64,000 nucleotides of DNA from contig NW_013171817.1 of assembly GCF_000151665.1 (NCBI RefSeq), positions 576,323 to 640,322 on the forward strand, given 5' to 3'. The DNA is from Blastocystis hominis. Taxonomy: Eukaryota > Sar > Bigyra > Opalinata > Blastocystidae. Under the pieces are notes generated by a model. The model searched no databases. It was not told the DNA's origin and saw nothing but the letters and a program-made list of their open reading frames with translations. The position numbers and the translations under genes are program-made. This document shows positions 48,721-60,451 of this stretch, piece after piece; the first letter of the stretch is position 1, and each line of letters starts with the position of its first letter.

Positions 48721-50741
48721 AGTGTTTTGCACTAATCAGATTATAATTGAACTACAAAGATACTACAGACCATAACCACATATATGGTTCAAAATGATTG
48801 TGGTCATAATAATAAGGATAAAGAATGCAAGGAGTATGAGCATGATAAGGAAGGAATATCAAATTGGGCTCAATGAACATTGGATTCTTAATGTATTACA
48901 TAAATTATGTAGCTTTCGATAAGAGGCATATTTTTACTAAATTATTGTGCCAAAGTTGAAATTAGAAAATAGTTCTATTGATAAAAATAGAATTTTAGTC
49001 AATCCTATTATTCTGGGCAAAAGCTCTAGAAATGAGTTATTATAGATTCTATACAATAGCATTGAGTTTAACCAAAGCTTGTATATTTCATTCACTCACT
49101 CATTCAAATAAGAATACAAGCTTCTAAATTACAATCTAAATATTTCTTAATCTATATATATGTCCATGGAAGTTGGAGAAAAACGTCACAATATGTGAAA
49201 AAAACGATGGTATAGTATTTTGAATAATACTGAAGCACAGAGCATAATATAGCACATGATGCAAACAACTAGTTTTGCTTGTATTTTGAACAATTGTCTT
49301 CATTCCCTTCTTTTGAGTGTAAATGTGGATTGATAGAAATATCTACTTCTATTTTTTAAAAAGAATTGGCTCATATGATACTCCAATATCATCATTTTCG
49401 AAACTACTTAAAAATGTACTGAGATTTTTAGAACTGTTAGAACCATATTAGAAATGACTATTCAACTATGAATAAATGAAATGAAGCTATTCTATGAAGA
49501 ATAAAATGGTAAAATCGAAAAATCAATACCAATAATCCTATTTCTTGTTCAAACCAAATAAGAATGACTCTGTGACTTTTAAAAACTATTTAAAAATAAT
49601 AAGGATACTATTTTCTTTACATATTAAATGGTGATAATGCTGTAAAGCGTAATCCAAAACTCATGTACCAAACCTATAACTAATATCGAAAAATCAATAC
49701 ATTGCAATTTTAGGACAAAAGCAATAATCAGTACTATTTAATATACGATACATAAATAGTACTATTCATAAGAATAATGTATTGAATCAAATGTTCAAGG
49801 ATTTTTCGCTTTAATATAAGAAAATAGAGCAATTTCATTCTGACGTATTGGCTGATTGTATAACATAGCAGAAATGATTGCAATACATATTTACATAAAT
49901 ATAAATCATCATAAGTTAAAAATAAGCTTGTCATTATGATGATGGCAAAAACAAAAGCAAAAATTCTTTTTGTATTTTATATCGATTCTCCAAGGGGTGT
50001 GATACATTTTCAATAAGTCAATATGAACAATAAAAATATATAAGCATGCTATTTTGAAAAAATAATCGATTGCTTTTTCCAAAACTTGCTTCGTGAATAT
50101 TATCACTACCAGACCTCTTTTAAACAAATAAAAATTATATTCTTGTTACTTGAAAGGAATTGCACCTTTTCTAAGTTATGCCTATTTTCGAGCAAATGTG
50201 TATATGGATGCAGTGGTATGACTTCCTAATAATTTATTTGAGTACATAACTATATATAGATTTGTAATAATTGATGAAAGAAATATTTTGCCAAGTATTG
50301 ATAGAGAAAAATTGAGTTTTGAGAAAAATGGATCCTAAACACGTGGACAAATATTGAGAATTTGAGTCACGTGATTCATATAATATGCTATTTTTCACTT
50401 TTAAAATTCTGATAGCTTAGTATTGAGTTATCTATGATAATGAGTATGATTATTAATAGTTTAGGAATACAAATAAAATAGAATCATAATTTTATATCAC
50501 CGCATTACAAGAATCGCTGGTTCTATTGTATTAATTGTTATTATGTGACTCATAATGATGAAGGCTATTTATTATTTATATTCGATATACATGAAAGCAA
50601 TAAAATGATATGAGTGTAGAAAAACAAACAATTAAATATTGGAAAAGACACGTGCACAGAATTATTAAAAACGATCAATATAAAATAATCACATAATTCT
50701 TTCACAAAAATACTATATATTGTATTATTTATATATCCACT
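48721..50741. other. AT-rich spacer
   Basis: About 2 kb, very AT-rich, with only short open frames (49734-50127 minus); nothing supportable. Confidence 0.6.
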
Positions 50742-52214
50742 TTAGTAAAAACTTGTTTCTCCAAACCAATTCAACGATTCATTCCAACTAGTGGGCATCA
50801 CTCTATTTACTTGTATTTTTCGAAACAACTTATTCCATTGCATTTTGTTGTGGTTGATAATATGTTGGCGATACTTCAAATTGCATTCATACACATGAGA
50901 ATAATTCGTTGTTTTCATCAACTCAACTAAGTGCGAGATATTGTTGAAAATGATTGAGCATGGAGTATAATAGGAAGCATATTGAAGCCAATATTCTGTA
51001 GCCTCTTCTGAAGAATCCTCAGGTGAATACAAGTGTTTTGAATTAGGATGTCGAGGAGGTTCCTGAAATCTCTTTCCACAATAAGAAAGATCTCCGGCTT
51101 TCATATCATAACTAATCTTATTTTGAACGATAAATGATGGTGAAGGCACAAACATTGGAATTGCAGTAGAAATCAAATCTGCGAGATAATAGGATAGAAC
51201 AGCATATGGAAATACAATCACTGCCTTAAATGAATTGATATCAGAATATGTGAACCTTCCTTTTATTTTTTCTCGAATATGGACAACAGGACACTCAAAA
51301 TTAGACGAGTTACAAGCTTCAGGTATTTGTGTGCTATACTGTTGATAAAATGGATTTCTTTTAAAAGGAGCATACAAATATTCATTATATTTCGGTGAAT
51401 AAGATGTAGGCGGGGAATACATGAGTACTGTAGACGCAATTATGTAGTCCACATTCTTTCCAGAATAATAGTTGATGTATTCTGCATCATACTTTCCTGC
51501 AGCCATTACAATAACAGGAGCTTTAGGTTTATTGAACATCCATTTCATGAGGCTATTTGAATCATTTGAAGAACATCGTTTGATCAGAAAACGGTGAGCA
51601 GGCATGAATATAACTGTTTTGTTAAATGCTAAATAGTTTTGACATTCCGATGGATAGAACATACAAATGATAGCATCAGCACGTTTAAACAGAGTATCGT
51701 TATGAAATGTCCACCAGAGGCGTTCAACAGACTTCATATTATATGCAAAGAGTTTTGATGTTTTACATACTTCTCGAGAAGCAAAAATGATTCTTGATTT
51801 ATTCTTTGTACCACTCAATTGCAAGTATTCCTCCTCACTGAGAGTTACTTCGCGTAACCCAGTATAAATAGGCAAAGCACCCTTATTATTATAGAAATAG
51901 ATTGAATGACCTTGTGAATTCAGAGAAATGGCCAGATCTGTCATCGTGCCATCATGAACATCAGGTGAAAAGAATAGAAGAGACTTTGATTCATATGGCT
52001 GACTCTTTTTTGTTGGAATAGTCAAATCGTTATTTGAAGTGACAGAGTGAGGTACAGAAACATTTACAGCCTTTTTGTGGCTTCCTTTTTTAGTATTTAG
52101 TATTGATGTAGTTGGATTTGCTATATTATCCATACCGTCATCTGAGACTATTGAAACACTCACCAATATTGTTATCAAGGTATAAATACATATTATTGAA
52201 TATACAACATACAT
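50742..52214 (-). CDS. Type II membrane protein, unclassified glycosyltransferase-like
   Basis: A single uninterrupted frame of 490 residues, unusual in this window. The N-terminal anchor is YSIICIYTLITILVSVSIV, then a Ser/Thr/Asn-rich stem. The body starts SLLFFSPDVHDGTMTDLAISL, which resembles a GT-B Rossmann start. Later blocks are WWTFHNDTLFKRADAIICMF, NKTVIFMPAHRFLI, FKAVIVFPYAVLSYYLADLIS, AIPMFVPSPSFI and NISHLVELM. The FPY...IPMFVPS stretch is like the C-terminal donor-side region of GT-B enzymes. No family could be named. Several N-glycosylation sequons occur. Stop TAA at 50744-50742. Confidence 0.72.
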   Translation of the reverse strand: MYVVYSIICIYTLITILVSVSIVSDDGMDNIANPTTSILNTKKGSHKKAVNVSVPHSVTSNNDLTIPTKKSQPYESKSLLFFSPDVHDGTMTDLAISLNSQGHSIYFYNNKGALPIYTGLREVTLSEEEYLQLSGTKNKSRIIFASREVCKTSKLFAYNMKSVERLWWTFHNDTLFKRADAIICMFYPSECQNYLAFNKTVIFMPAHRFLIKRCSSNDSNSLMKWMFNKPKAPVIVMAAGKYDAEYINYYSGKNVDYIIASTVLMYSPPTSYSPKYNEYLYAPFKRNPFYQQYSTQIPEACNSSNFECPVVHIREKIKGRFTYSDINSFKAVIVFPYAVLSYYLADLISTAIPMFVPSPSFIVQNKISYDMKAGDLSYCGKRFQEPPRHPNSKHLYSPEDSSEEATEYWLQYASYYTPCSIIFNNISHLVELMKTTNYSHVYECNLKYRQHIINHNKMQWNKLFRKIQVNRVMPTSWNESLNWFGETSFY

Positions 52215-54297
52215 GAATAATAAAAAGGTTATTAATTATTATTGAGATAATCAAAGAGGAAATAGGGTCCTGAATCTTATTTTTCTCATTTACTTGAGCA
52301 TGATTATAACAGATTTTGTTATCTATTTTTCTCCATCTAAACATTCTTATGTTCTCTTGTAACTCCTATAACACAATGAAGAATCAAATAGATTTGTATG
52401 ATGAATGTAAAGGAAAGAATCCATTTGGTTTCAATATATGAAATACTCTTATCTTATTTCCTAATTTCAAATAGATTCAAAGGAATAGTGAAATGAATGA
52501 TGAATGTATAGAAATACAATACGTGTTATTATTGTTAACTTTGATGGACTGCATTAGTTTATATATTCTACGAAGATATAGTGAAAGAACTAAGCTAGGG
52601 AACATAATGTGAAGTCAGAGACAGAGATCAAGACCTCTCCTGAAAAAGATTCTATTTAATTGATAATTAGACTAAGAATATAGTGAAAACAATATATTTC
52701 AACTCATCGATATAATGTTTACCTCAATCATGTGTAATTAATAGTATAACATAGTTAGACTAAATACTTAAAATATTGCCTCTCTATCTATCTTAACTCA
52801 ATGTGCAGCATTCATTCATTATCTTCTATTAGTAATTTTCCGGCTTTCTCACTGTAAAGTTTAATTCCATGTATCTAAACATACGATCTATAATGATATC
52901 GAGATGATCCTGAAAGATGTGACATTCTTTACAAGGCATAATTTGCAATTTTATCAGAGTGTATTTTCATAATATAGTAGTAATTCTATCATATTATATG
53001 GGTGTATAATATTTCGTAACTACAAGTAGCTTGCAAAAAACTATATATGCTACATAAAGAATTACGTAAATAAAACAAAAGACAAATATCATTCCTACAA
53101 AACTAATATTAAAAGACTAATAGAAATATCTATGCAATCACAAAAAGGTTTTAAATATGTATTATTAGTAAAATATGACATCGTATGTTAAATAGATAAG
53201 CATTATATGATTAAATTACAATTTATTAAGGTGTTTATGTAGTTGAAAAGTATGTCAAGAATAGGCAGTCAGTAGTTAGCTTAATTCTAAAGTCAAGTAA
53301 TGTGATAAAACTGGGGAATAATAATAATAAAGTATATTATACTATTTCTTTTATATACCAGCATTTTGATCATAATATCTTTTCTTTCTATACATTATTT
53401 GCAAATACTAATAGTTATTAAATATTATTTTGACCATTCTTGTTATTAGTATGGAGTTAAGTCAACAAGAAAAATGAAGAGTTATGCACCATATCTTTTC
53501 GTCGCTTAACGATCACTGGAATCAGGCTCTGAATGTGATAAAGAAATCGCGAACCATTATATTAAAGTGAGGGTTATTAGTTTACGTATTAGGTCCACTG
53601 ATTTGTACACAGTTACATAATAAAATCGGTAATGTTAGTATTACTAAAAGTCTTGTCCTATAAGATTACCTTTGCAATCTTAAGTGTTTGAAACTTATAG
53701 CATTAGGTACTATATTAATATTGATATTTTGTACTATTTGATTGATAATTCTTTATCATTACCTTATATACACAAAAGTGTTTACAAATGACAGAAATCG
53801 TTTTTCACAGAGTTCTTTTCATATAAACGATCCTAATCATCATAATCATGTTATATTACATTATATATGCGATACAATCGGAAATATTCACATTGTTGAC
53901 TAACGAATATGGAGGTTTTACTATATTCTTCATGTCAACAGCTCATATTATCTGATACTAGTTGAATGCATTGTATTTGATGGATAATATTATTTCGATA
54001 GTTCTAATGACTCCTATTACTCTGTTATCCATGTATTGTTTATATGGTAATATTATCTATATGTAGGAATTGTTACTATCATTTCAATATGGATGATGTT
54101 ATTTATCCACCATCCCTTTTGTGGAAACGATATTTTTATAGTCGAAATCACCATCTTACACAAAACGATATTCCATATACCGTTTTTCTCTGAACCAAAA
54201 GAGCATACTTAATTTTGATTGACTTAAGAATATTTGAGGCAGATCAAGTAGTGATTCATATGAAGAATATTTTAGTTTGCACATATTAATCCTTATA
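52215..54297. other. AT-rich spacer
   Basis: About 2.1 kb without a supportable gene. Confidence 0.6.
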
Positions 54298-55558
54298 ATG
54301 TATCGTATTTTAATAGTTATTTCTATACTATTTTCTATATTATGTCAGTATCATTCTTTCAAATATAATCTCTCGCTGAAAGAAAATGAAAGAAAGAAAC
54401 TATCGACTAAAGAATCTATAAAATCTGTGATAAAACCAAATGGAATAACAGCTAGTATTACTACAAAGAAGGCAATTAAAATTCAAAGCAATGTTTGCAA
54501 TTCTACGTTAGTCTATCCAGAATATGCCCATTCTACTCAGTGCTATCCTCAATTGTATTTGTAAATTTATATTTGATGATTATAGACATATCCAATCTCT
54601 ATTTGTCCACAAATCATTTCCTAATCCGCGACCACCAATTATGGAACGAGGGATTGTTTATTACTTGTATACTCAAAACAGATGTGGTGAAAATCCAAGA
54701 TATCTAAAGGAGGTGGAAAGGAACAGTGCAGCTGTTAAGGCAAAAGATCCTAATGCCAAAATTGCTGTAGTTACTAACTGTGACATACTTGCATCAACTG
54801 CAAAGCTAATTGATGTGATTGTCCCAGTTCATAATGAAGATGTGGTGCAAACCAGTAAAAAGCAATGGCTCACTCGTGTGTTGTACAATGCTTATCTTCC
54901 ATTCAATTATTCTTTTATCACGGATACTCATGTTTATCCTTGTGATAATAAGTCCTATACAGATATCTTTGATCTATTCAAAATATCCAAGATCGATATA
55001 TCGTTTTCATGTAGAGTGAACCGTGGACCTTATCCTTCTGGAGGAGCCGTATTATCAAAATGGGGAAAAGGAAGTTATGAATTTTGGATAAGAACCTATA
55101 AACTCCAAGCACGAAAACACATTTTTGATGATCAAAGTCCGATGTATTCAACCATGAAAGAGTACCGAAACAAATTGTTTTCATTTAGATGGTTGAGCAG
55201 TAACTATTTTTATGCTTCCCATGGCATTACGGAAAAGGGAGTATTTTCAGGTCCTGCTCGTTGTTACAGGAGTTCAGTAATTGTGACAGGTCCTTTACGA
55301 TGGATTCATGGAAGTCCAGATGAATGTGAAATAATGAATGGAAAAGATAGAGAACTAATAAATAAACCTAGAGCATGGTTCTTAAGGGGCATATGCAATA
55401 CCACAGCCAAAGGAATCAAAGTTATAACATCTAGTGCAGAAATGAAGAAAGCCGTTTATCCTTATGAAGCACCCAAACTTGATTGGGATGTAGATTACAA
55501 TAAGAAACCAAGAACAGAGTTATTTTGGGAATATTGGCGTGTTTGTTTCAATTCATAA
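54298..55558 (+). CDS. GT-A-like glycosyltransferase, type II membrane protein
   Basis: ATG 54298 starts an anchor (MYRILIVISILFSILCQY) and a Lys/Ser-rich stem. A 31-nt intron (about 54557-54587) joins CYPQL to HIQSLFVHKSFPNP. The catalytic part has GIVYYLYTQNRCGENPRYL, NAKIAVVTNCD, NYSFITDTHVYPCDN (a DTH metal-type site), CRVNRGPYPSGGAVLSKWGKG and IFDDQSPMYSTM. The layout N-terminal sheet, DxD-like site, GG loop, then DDQ is that of GT-A transferases in the GT8/GT77 neighbourhood, but I cannot assign the family. Ends VCFNS with TAA at 55556-55558. Confidence 0.7.
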
Positions 55559-56012
55559 TTTCAAATATCATACTATCATTATTTGATCGATTGGTTTGTT
55601 ATATCCTGAACACATTTAAAGAAAGAGCATGATTGTCGAAATTAGCAAAAATGGATAAGGAAGATTTCCATAGTTGTAGAATACATCTATATTGAGCGAT
55701 TCCATTTTGAGATGCAATTCTTCGAGAATTTCAAGTTGCAGTCGCTGCTCTTTTAAATCACATGAAAAGTGCTTAGCAGCTTCCTGGAATTCTCTTGTAT
55801 GCCCTCTTGCTGTAAATCTATGGAATGTTCTCTTAGAATATGTACATCATATGATGTCATTTCGATTATACTTGTGAATGCTACTACCCTACTGAAACTC
55901 TAAAGATCTGGTATAGAATGCTATGACCTCAGTTTTGTTGTTGATTCTATATATTATGTTGATGAATAGTTGATCTCTAATTCTCCCAGCTATTTCATTG
56001 ACGATTCATACT

Positions 56013-56819
56013 ATGTCTTCGGTATTTTGCTCGCTTCTATCTCTAATATCCAGACTAAGGCTAAGGACTCTGCTAACTCTATGAACCCCATCTTTGCTGC
56101 TACTCCCAAGAACTTCCGCATTGGAGGAGATGTTCTGGTACGATAGCGTTCCGTTCGGCCTAATTTCATAGCCTAAGAAGGATCTCTCCCGATTTTTGAA
56201 ATAGTCTCGTTACGTGATCATCCAGAGACAGCGTAAGATTCTGAGCCAGCGTCTGAAGGTTCTTCCCACCGTGAACCAGTTCAGCCATGTGTTGGACAAG
56301 AACCAGGCTGCTGAGGTGTTCCGTCTGATGAATAAGTACGCTCCTGAGACGGAGGCCGAGAAGAAGGCTCGTCTGGAGGCTGCTGCCAAGGCGAAGGCTG
56401 AGGGCAAGCCCGTGGAGGAGAAGCGTGCTCTGGTTGTGAAGTACGGTCTGGACAACGTGACGAAGCTGGTGGAGCGCAAGAAGGCCAAGCTGGTTCTGAT
56501 TGCCAACGACGTGGATCCCCTGGAGCTGGTGATGTGGCTGCCCGCTCTGTGCCACAAGATGGGCGTTGCGTACGCGATCGTGAGCGTCAAGGGCCGTCTG
56601 GGCGCTCTGGTGCACCAGAAGACCGCTACTTGCGTGTGTCTGACGGGAGTGAACCCTGAAGACGAGGCGGCGCTGAACTCGCTGCAGGAGAGCTTCACCA
56701 CCAAGTACGCCGAGAACAAGAAGTGGGGTGGCGGTATCATGGGACTGAAGACTCAGCGCAAGCTGAGCATTCGTGCCGCTGCCATCGCTGCTGAGAAGGC
56801 CAAGAGAGCTTCTCTCTAA
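56013..56819 (+). CDS. RPL7A: 60S ribosomal protein eL8 (RPL7A), with in-frame TAG at a conserved Trp
   Basis: ATG 56013 (MSS), then introns 56022-56053 (32 nt) and 56138-56171 (34 nt). Conserved blocks: NPIFAATPKNFRIGGDVL, PKKDLSRFLK, SRYVIIQRQRKILSQRLKVLP, ALVVKYGLDNVTKLVE, KAKLVLIANDVDPLELV, WLPALCHKMGVAYAIV, KGRLGALVHQKTAT. Length and GC-rich codon use are normal for a ribosomal gene. Between FLK and SRYV, where relatives have Trp-Pro, the genome reads TAG TCT (TAG at 56202-56204). No GT-AG intron can remove it without losing conserved residues. Either a sequencing error, a recent null copy or recoding. Stop TAA 56817-56819. Confidence 0.9.
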
Positions 56820-56884
56820 GCTGATTGTGAGGCTACATGAAGAAAGAAAGGAAGAAAGGAAGGGTGGAATCGTCATTGGTGGAG

Positions 56885-56892
56885 TGTTTGTT
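56885..56892 (+). terminator. Poly(A)-site motif TGTTTGTT
   Basis: Perfect motif 66 nt after the eL8 stop. Confidence 0.6.
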
Positions 56893-57395
56893 CGAATACT
56901 GTGTGTGTGGATGGATATTTGGTGAAATGCCAAAATAGAATGAAACCATTGGCAAGGATTTCTTTGACCAAGTGTGTATTGAACTACGTTGAGACAATCG
57001 ACAATGATTGCATAAGATAGAATCATCAATATCATTCATTCATTCTGTGAAGAATCATTTATTCTTTCACTCAAAATCAAATCAAATCAAATCATTCCAT
57101 TTCTTTCTATTTCGTCAAATCATCACACACATCATTCATTTACTTTTCAACAAACAAGTCACTCCAACTGGGCTAATGTACTCAACGAATTTTGATATCT
57201 CCAAACTAAAACTCATTCCTCCTCTCCAAAACTTACTATAACTGTGATTTCTTCTCTCATTCTCTATGATACCAATCAGTTTCTCACACCTCTTCTCAGT
57301 ATCTTTACTCTTCTACATATTCACACACACTTCTTCCAATTTCAACTGAATCCGATCCCATCGATTCTTGAACAACGAACAATTCTTCATACACA
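56893..57395. other. Convergent intergenic region, low complexity
   Basis: Between eL8 and the minus-strand gene. Contains CAAAT-type repeats (about 57070-57095) and T/C-rich tracts; no gene. Confidence 0.5.
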
Positions 57396-58773
57396 CTACT
57401 CCACATTGTTCGTATCCACATTCCTCCGACAATAAGCCTTGTAGCATTCATCGAAAACTACACAGCATTGTAAAACAATCTCCGATATTTTCTCCTGAAT
57501 AATCAGTAAATGATTCCTTGTCGTTAATAGGTATGCATTACCTAAACAATACACCGAAATACAGTCTTCCATCTCATATTTTCCATCTTCTACACGAGAC
57601 AACAACTCACGTCCCTTGCTGTAAATCTCATCAAAAGGCTACAATGAATCATATCCAATTCAAATTCTTACCATTACAATGCCTCCGATCGCTACATTGG
57701 GAGGTTTGGCTCACGTTTTGTTGACTTGTTCACCATCAAGATAATGTCGCATTGTTTGGAGATCGAAGAGAACCATTTGCAGAGGACGCGAAACCATTCC
57801 GATCGTTCCTATCATATACCACATCAATGTAGAATTCTGATTCCACAGCCTTCCAAACAAGGAATAGCGCTTTTTCGATTTGATGTAGGGACTTTGCAAT
57901 GTGATTTCTCCATGGAGAGTGTGGGGAATCGCTAAAACGTTCACTTTTTGGAAGAATATGTAAAGCCATCTTGTGAAACCCATCATTACATCGATTCCAG
58001 ACAGAGATATATTTACGATCTGTGCATCGATGTACTCGCTCACATAGGAAAGCATGCGAACAAGTGACAATGTGCGATTGGACAAAGCGGTAATCACATT
58101 GTCTCCCAACATTTTGATGCTCTGATAGAAGGAAGAAACGAATCGATAGAGATTGCCAGATGTTTTGCTCTCCAAACCGATAAAGAGAAGACTGAACAGC
58201 AAGGACTTGCGATAGGTGGACAATAGCTGAGAAAGCACATAGCTGATTCGTCGAGGATATCGTTCATCGATACTCGTGATCTGTGAAAAAACACACTTCA
58301 AATCCTGGATAGTGAAATAGTCGTAACTCGAGGACATAAATTACGATCCCAAAGCTAGAGAGATTGACAGATTGACAGGTGAAATCTTTAAGGACTGGAT
58401 GCGAGTATGTCTCGATTCTTCGTATAGCTGAACTTACGATAATGGCTTTGAAATCATTGTAGACAGCGGGGTGGGAGGATTGCGGCTCCGAATATCTTGT
58501 TCAGCGTGATAAATCATCCATTTCACATAGGAAGGAAGAGATCGGACGGTGGAGGGTAACTGCAGCTGTTTTCTACCGACTCTTTCGGGATTATCGACGG
58601 TATTCCAACTCTGATAGAGCTGTAAACAAGTGACCAGCAAATTGCTTTCGATACAAACATGAACCGTGAGGAGATGAAGATTGATCGATCGATCGACGAC
58701 AATAGCTTGCAGTTGCCGAACTCCCTTATCTATATTATACACAAAAAAGGAAATCTATACGACAACACATCAT
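57396..58773 (-). CDS. Multi-exon protein of unknown function
   Basis: The start is probably ATG 58773 (MMCCH), joined by a 31-nt intron to KGVRQLQAIVVDRSINLHLL. Further blocks: NLLVTCLQLYQSWNTVDNPE, LPSYVKWMIYHAEQDI, then YDYFTIQDLKCVFSQITS, RISYVLSQLLSTYRKSLLFS, YRFVSSFYQSIKMLGDNVI, IPHTLHGEITLQSPYIKSK and YSLFGRLWNQN. The last exon (to 57396) is Cys-rich (CCVVFDECYKAYCRRN). It is helical, without membrane segments or known motifs; I do not recognise it. Codon use and GC are like the housekeeping block, not the surrounding glycosyltransferase genes. Confidence 0.55.
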
Positions 58774-59141
58774 TATCAGTACTTCATTGTATTTGCTGAT
58801 ACTGACGTAATAATAATATCAAGACAAATTTAGAGTAATATGGAGAATGTTCTGTAACATTTGCTTACGAATAGTTTTCGCTGTACAAGTAAATGCCAAC
58901 AACTAGTTTCATCTTTGTATCTCACTCATTCGTATGATAATATACAAGTAATATGACTCAATACTATTTTACTAAAACCATATTTTGGTTGTTAGTCATA
59001 CTTACAAATGCCCAAATAGTACAAGCCTAGAATGAATCAAATGCATAAAGTAGTATGCATTCATAGCATAACATCGAATGGCATTATAGATCATAACAAC
59101 ATATGTTAAATAGTTCAAATTCTTTTTTACAAGAAGGTAGC
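58774..59141. other. AT-rich divergent spacer
   Basis: Between the unknown minus-strand gene and the DUF1647-like gene; no feature seen. Confidence 0.5.
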
Positions 59142-60432
59142 ATGAATATTATATTTTATGCACTTTCCTTTTGCTCATTCTTTGTATATATGTACATACT
59201 TTCCACTATAAGACAAAGTCAAGAAGCAAAAGAAGTATATGGCTCGACAGTACAAACACTGTTTGTAGTAAATGATGTTGTTTCCTACCCTGTAAAGCTG
59301 CCAAGATTTGGATGCTGTTCCAAAAATCGTAGTGCATTGCCATTCCTATGATTGTATAGAATATGATTATGACGATATTGAGTATCCTGTTCCTTTCAAT
59401 CAATTAGTATCAGACGTTTCAACACACTACGAGAACTATGGAATTGCAAATAAATCATTACCATTTCTTCTAACTGGAGATATTCCCACCTATCATTTAC
59501 ACACTTCAGATGTATTGATGATGACAGGGGCATCAGATAATCATGGTTATGGTTCCTTTAATTGTCTGTATTCTATGGTTTTGGCAGATCCATATGCCTC
59601 ATATATGTACATTGACTTAGGTTTGTCACCTGAATTGAAGGAGAAGTTGTTTGCTCATTTCGAAACAATTCATGAGATTCAGAAGAAAATGAAATCCACT
59701 GGGTTTATCGCATATCGCAAATTCAATTGGAGTTCTTTTCCCAAATGGATGAATCTGTTTGAAAACAAGGATCAGCGTGGTGGTTATACTTGGAAAGTTG
59801 TGTCCTATATGGATGCTTTGTTTTCGTGGAAAGCAATAACATTTTGGATTGATGGAGGAAGTCTTATCCGAGATGGAATCAGTAGAGAAGTGACAAATGC
59901 TCGTCTTGAAGGGATCTATACTCCTGTATCTGGTGGTGGTGCAGGAAAATGGACACATATAACTACGATCAAGTTTTTAGAGCAAAACCATATTATTGAC
60001 TCATTTGATCCAAAATGGAGAATGGGTTGTGGAGGTCATTTGATTACTGATTGGTCCAATAAAACCGTCATAAACAGAGTGATAATACCATATCAACAAT
60101 GTGCTTATACACAGAGGTGCATATCTCCACGAGGATCGAATATGACAAATCATAGACAAGACCAAGCTGTTATATCAGCATTGGTGAACAATATTGGCAC
60201 TATCAAATCAATGGATGCAAAATACCAGGCACTACCAGCATTACGCCAAGAAAGAGGAAACAATGAAAAGTTTTGTACGAAGATTCTGAACAACTATTTA
60301 ATCAGCATACAAAATACATATCAAATAAAGATCGAAAATAGATATTATAAAACCACCAATATTTCGTATACACCTATAAACTATAAATTTGTATCTCGTC
60401 CAGTGGATGAAGAATGGGTACCACAAAGCTAG
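59142..60432 (+). CDS. DUF1647-like glycosyltransferase-type protein, type II membrane
   Basis: ATG 59142 starts an anchor (MNIIFYALSFCSFFVYMYIL). A 37-nt intron (about 59260-59296) fits the phase and joins STVQTL to CQDLDAVPKIVVHCH. The body shows VLMMTGASDNHGYGSFNCLY, ADPYASYMYIDLGLSPELKEKL, TGFIAYRKFNWSSFPKWMNLF, YTWKVVSYMDALFSWKAITFWIDGG and, later, NHRQDQAVISALVNN. Order and motifs (TG-S--H--S, YDLGL, FN-S-P, W--WIDGG) match DUF1647/nematode-type glycosyltransferase-like proteins. Stop TAG 60430-60432; TGTTTGTT follows at 60444-60451. Likely Golgi lumenal; substrate unknown. Confidence 0.75.
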
Positions 60433-60443
60433 AGGATTGGCAT

Positions 60444-60451
60444 TGTTTGTT
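60444..60451 (+). terminator. Poly(A)-site motif TGTTTGTT
   Basis: Perfect motif 12 nt after the TAG of the DUF1647-like gene; shows that the AT-rich genes use the same 3'-end signal as the housekeeping genes. Confidence 0.6.

Noticed and set aside
56202-56204. UAG reassigned to Trp genome-wide
   Set aside because: TAG is the natural stop of the ankyrin, ENGase and DUF1647-like genes, so a global code change does not fit.
56166-57035. 289-residue antisense frame over eL8
   Set aside because: Shadow of the GC-rich eL8 coding strand; Leu/Gln/His-rich with no motif.
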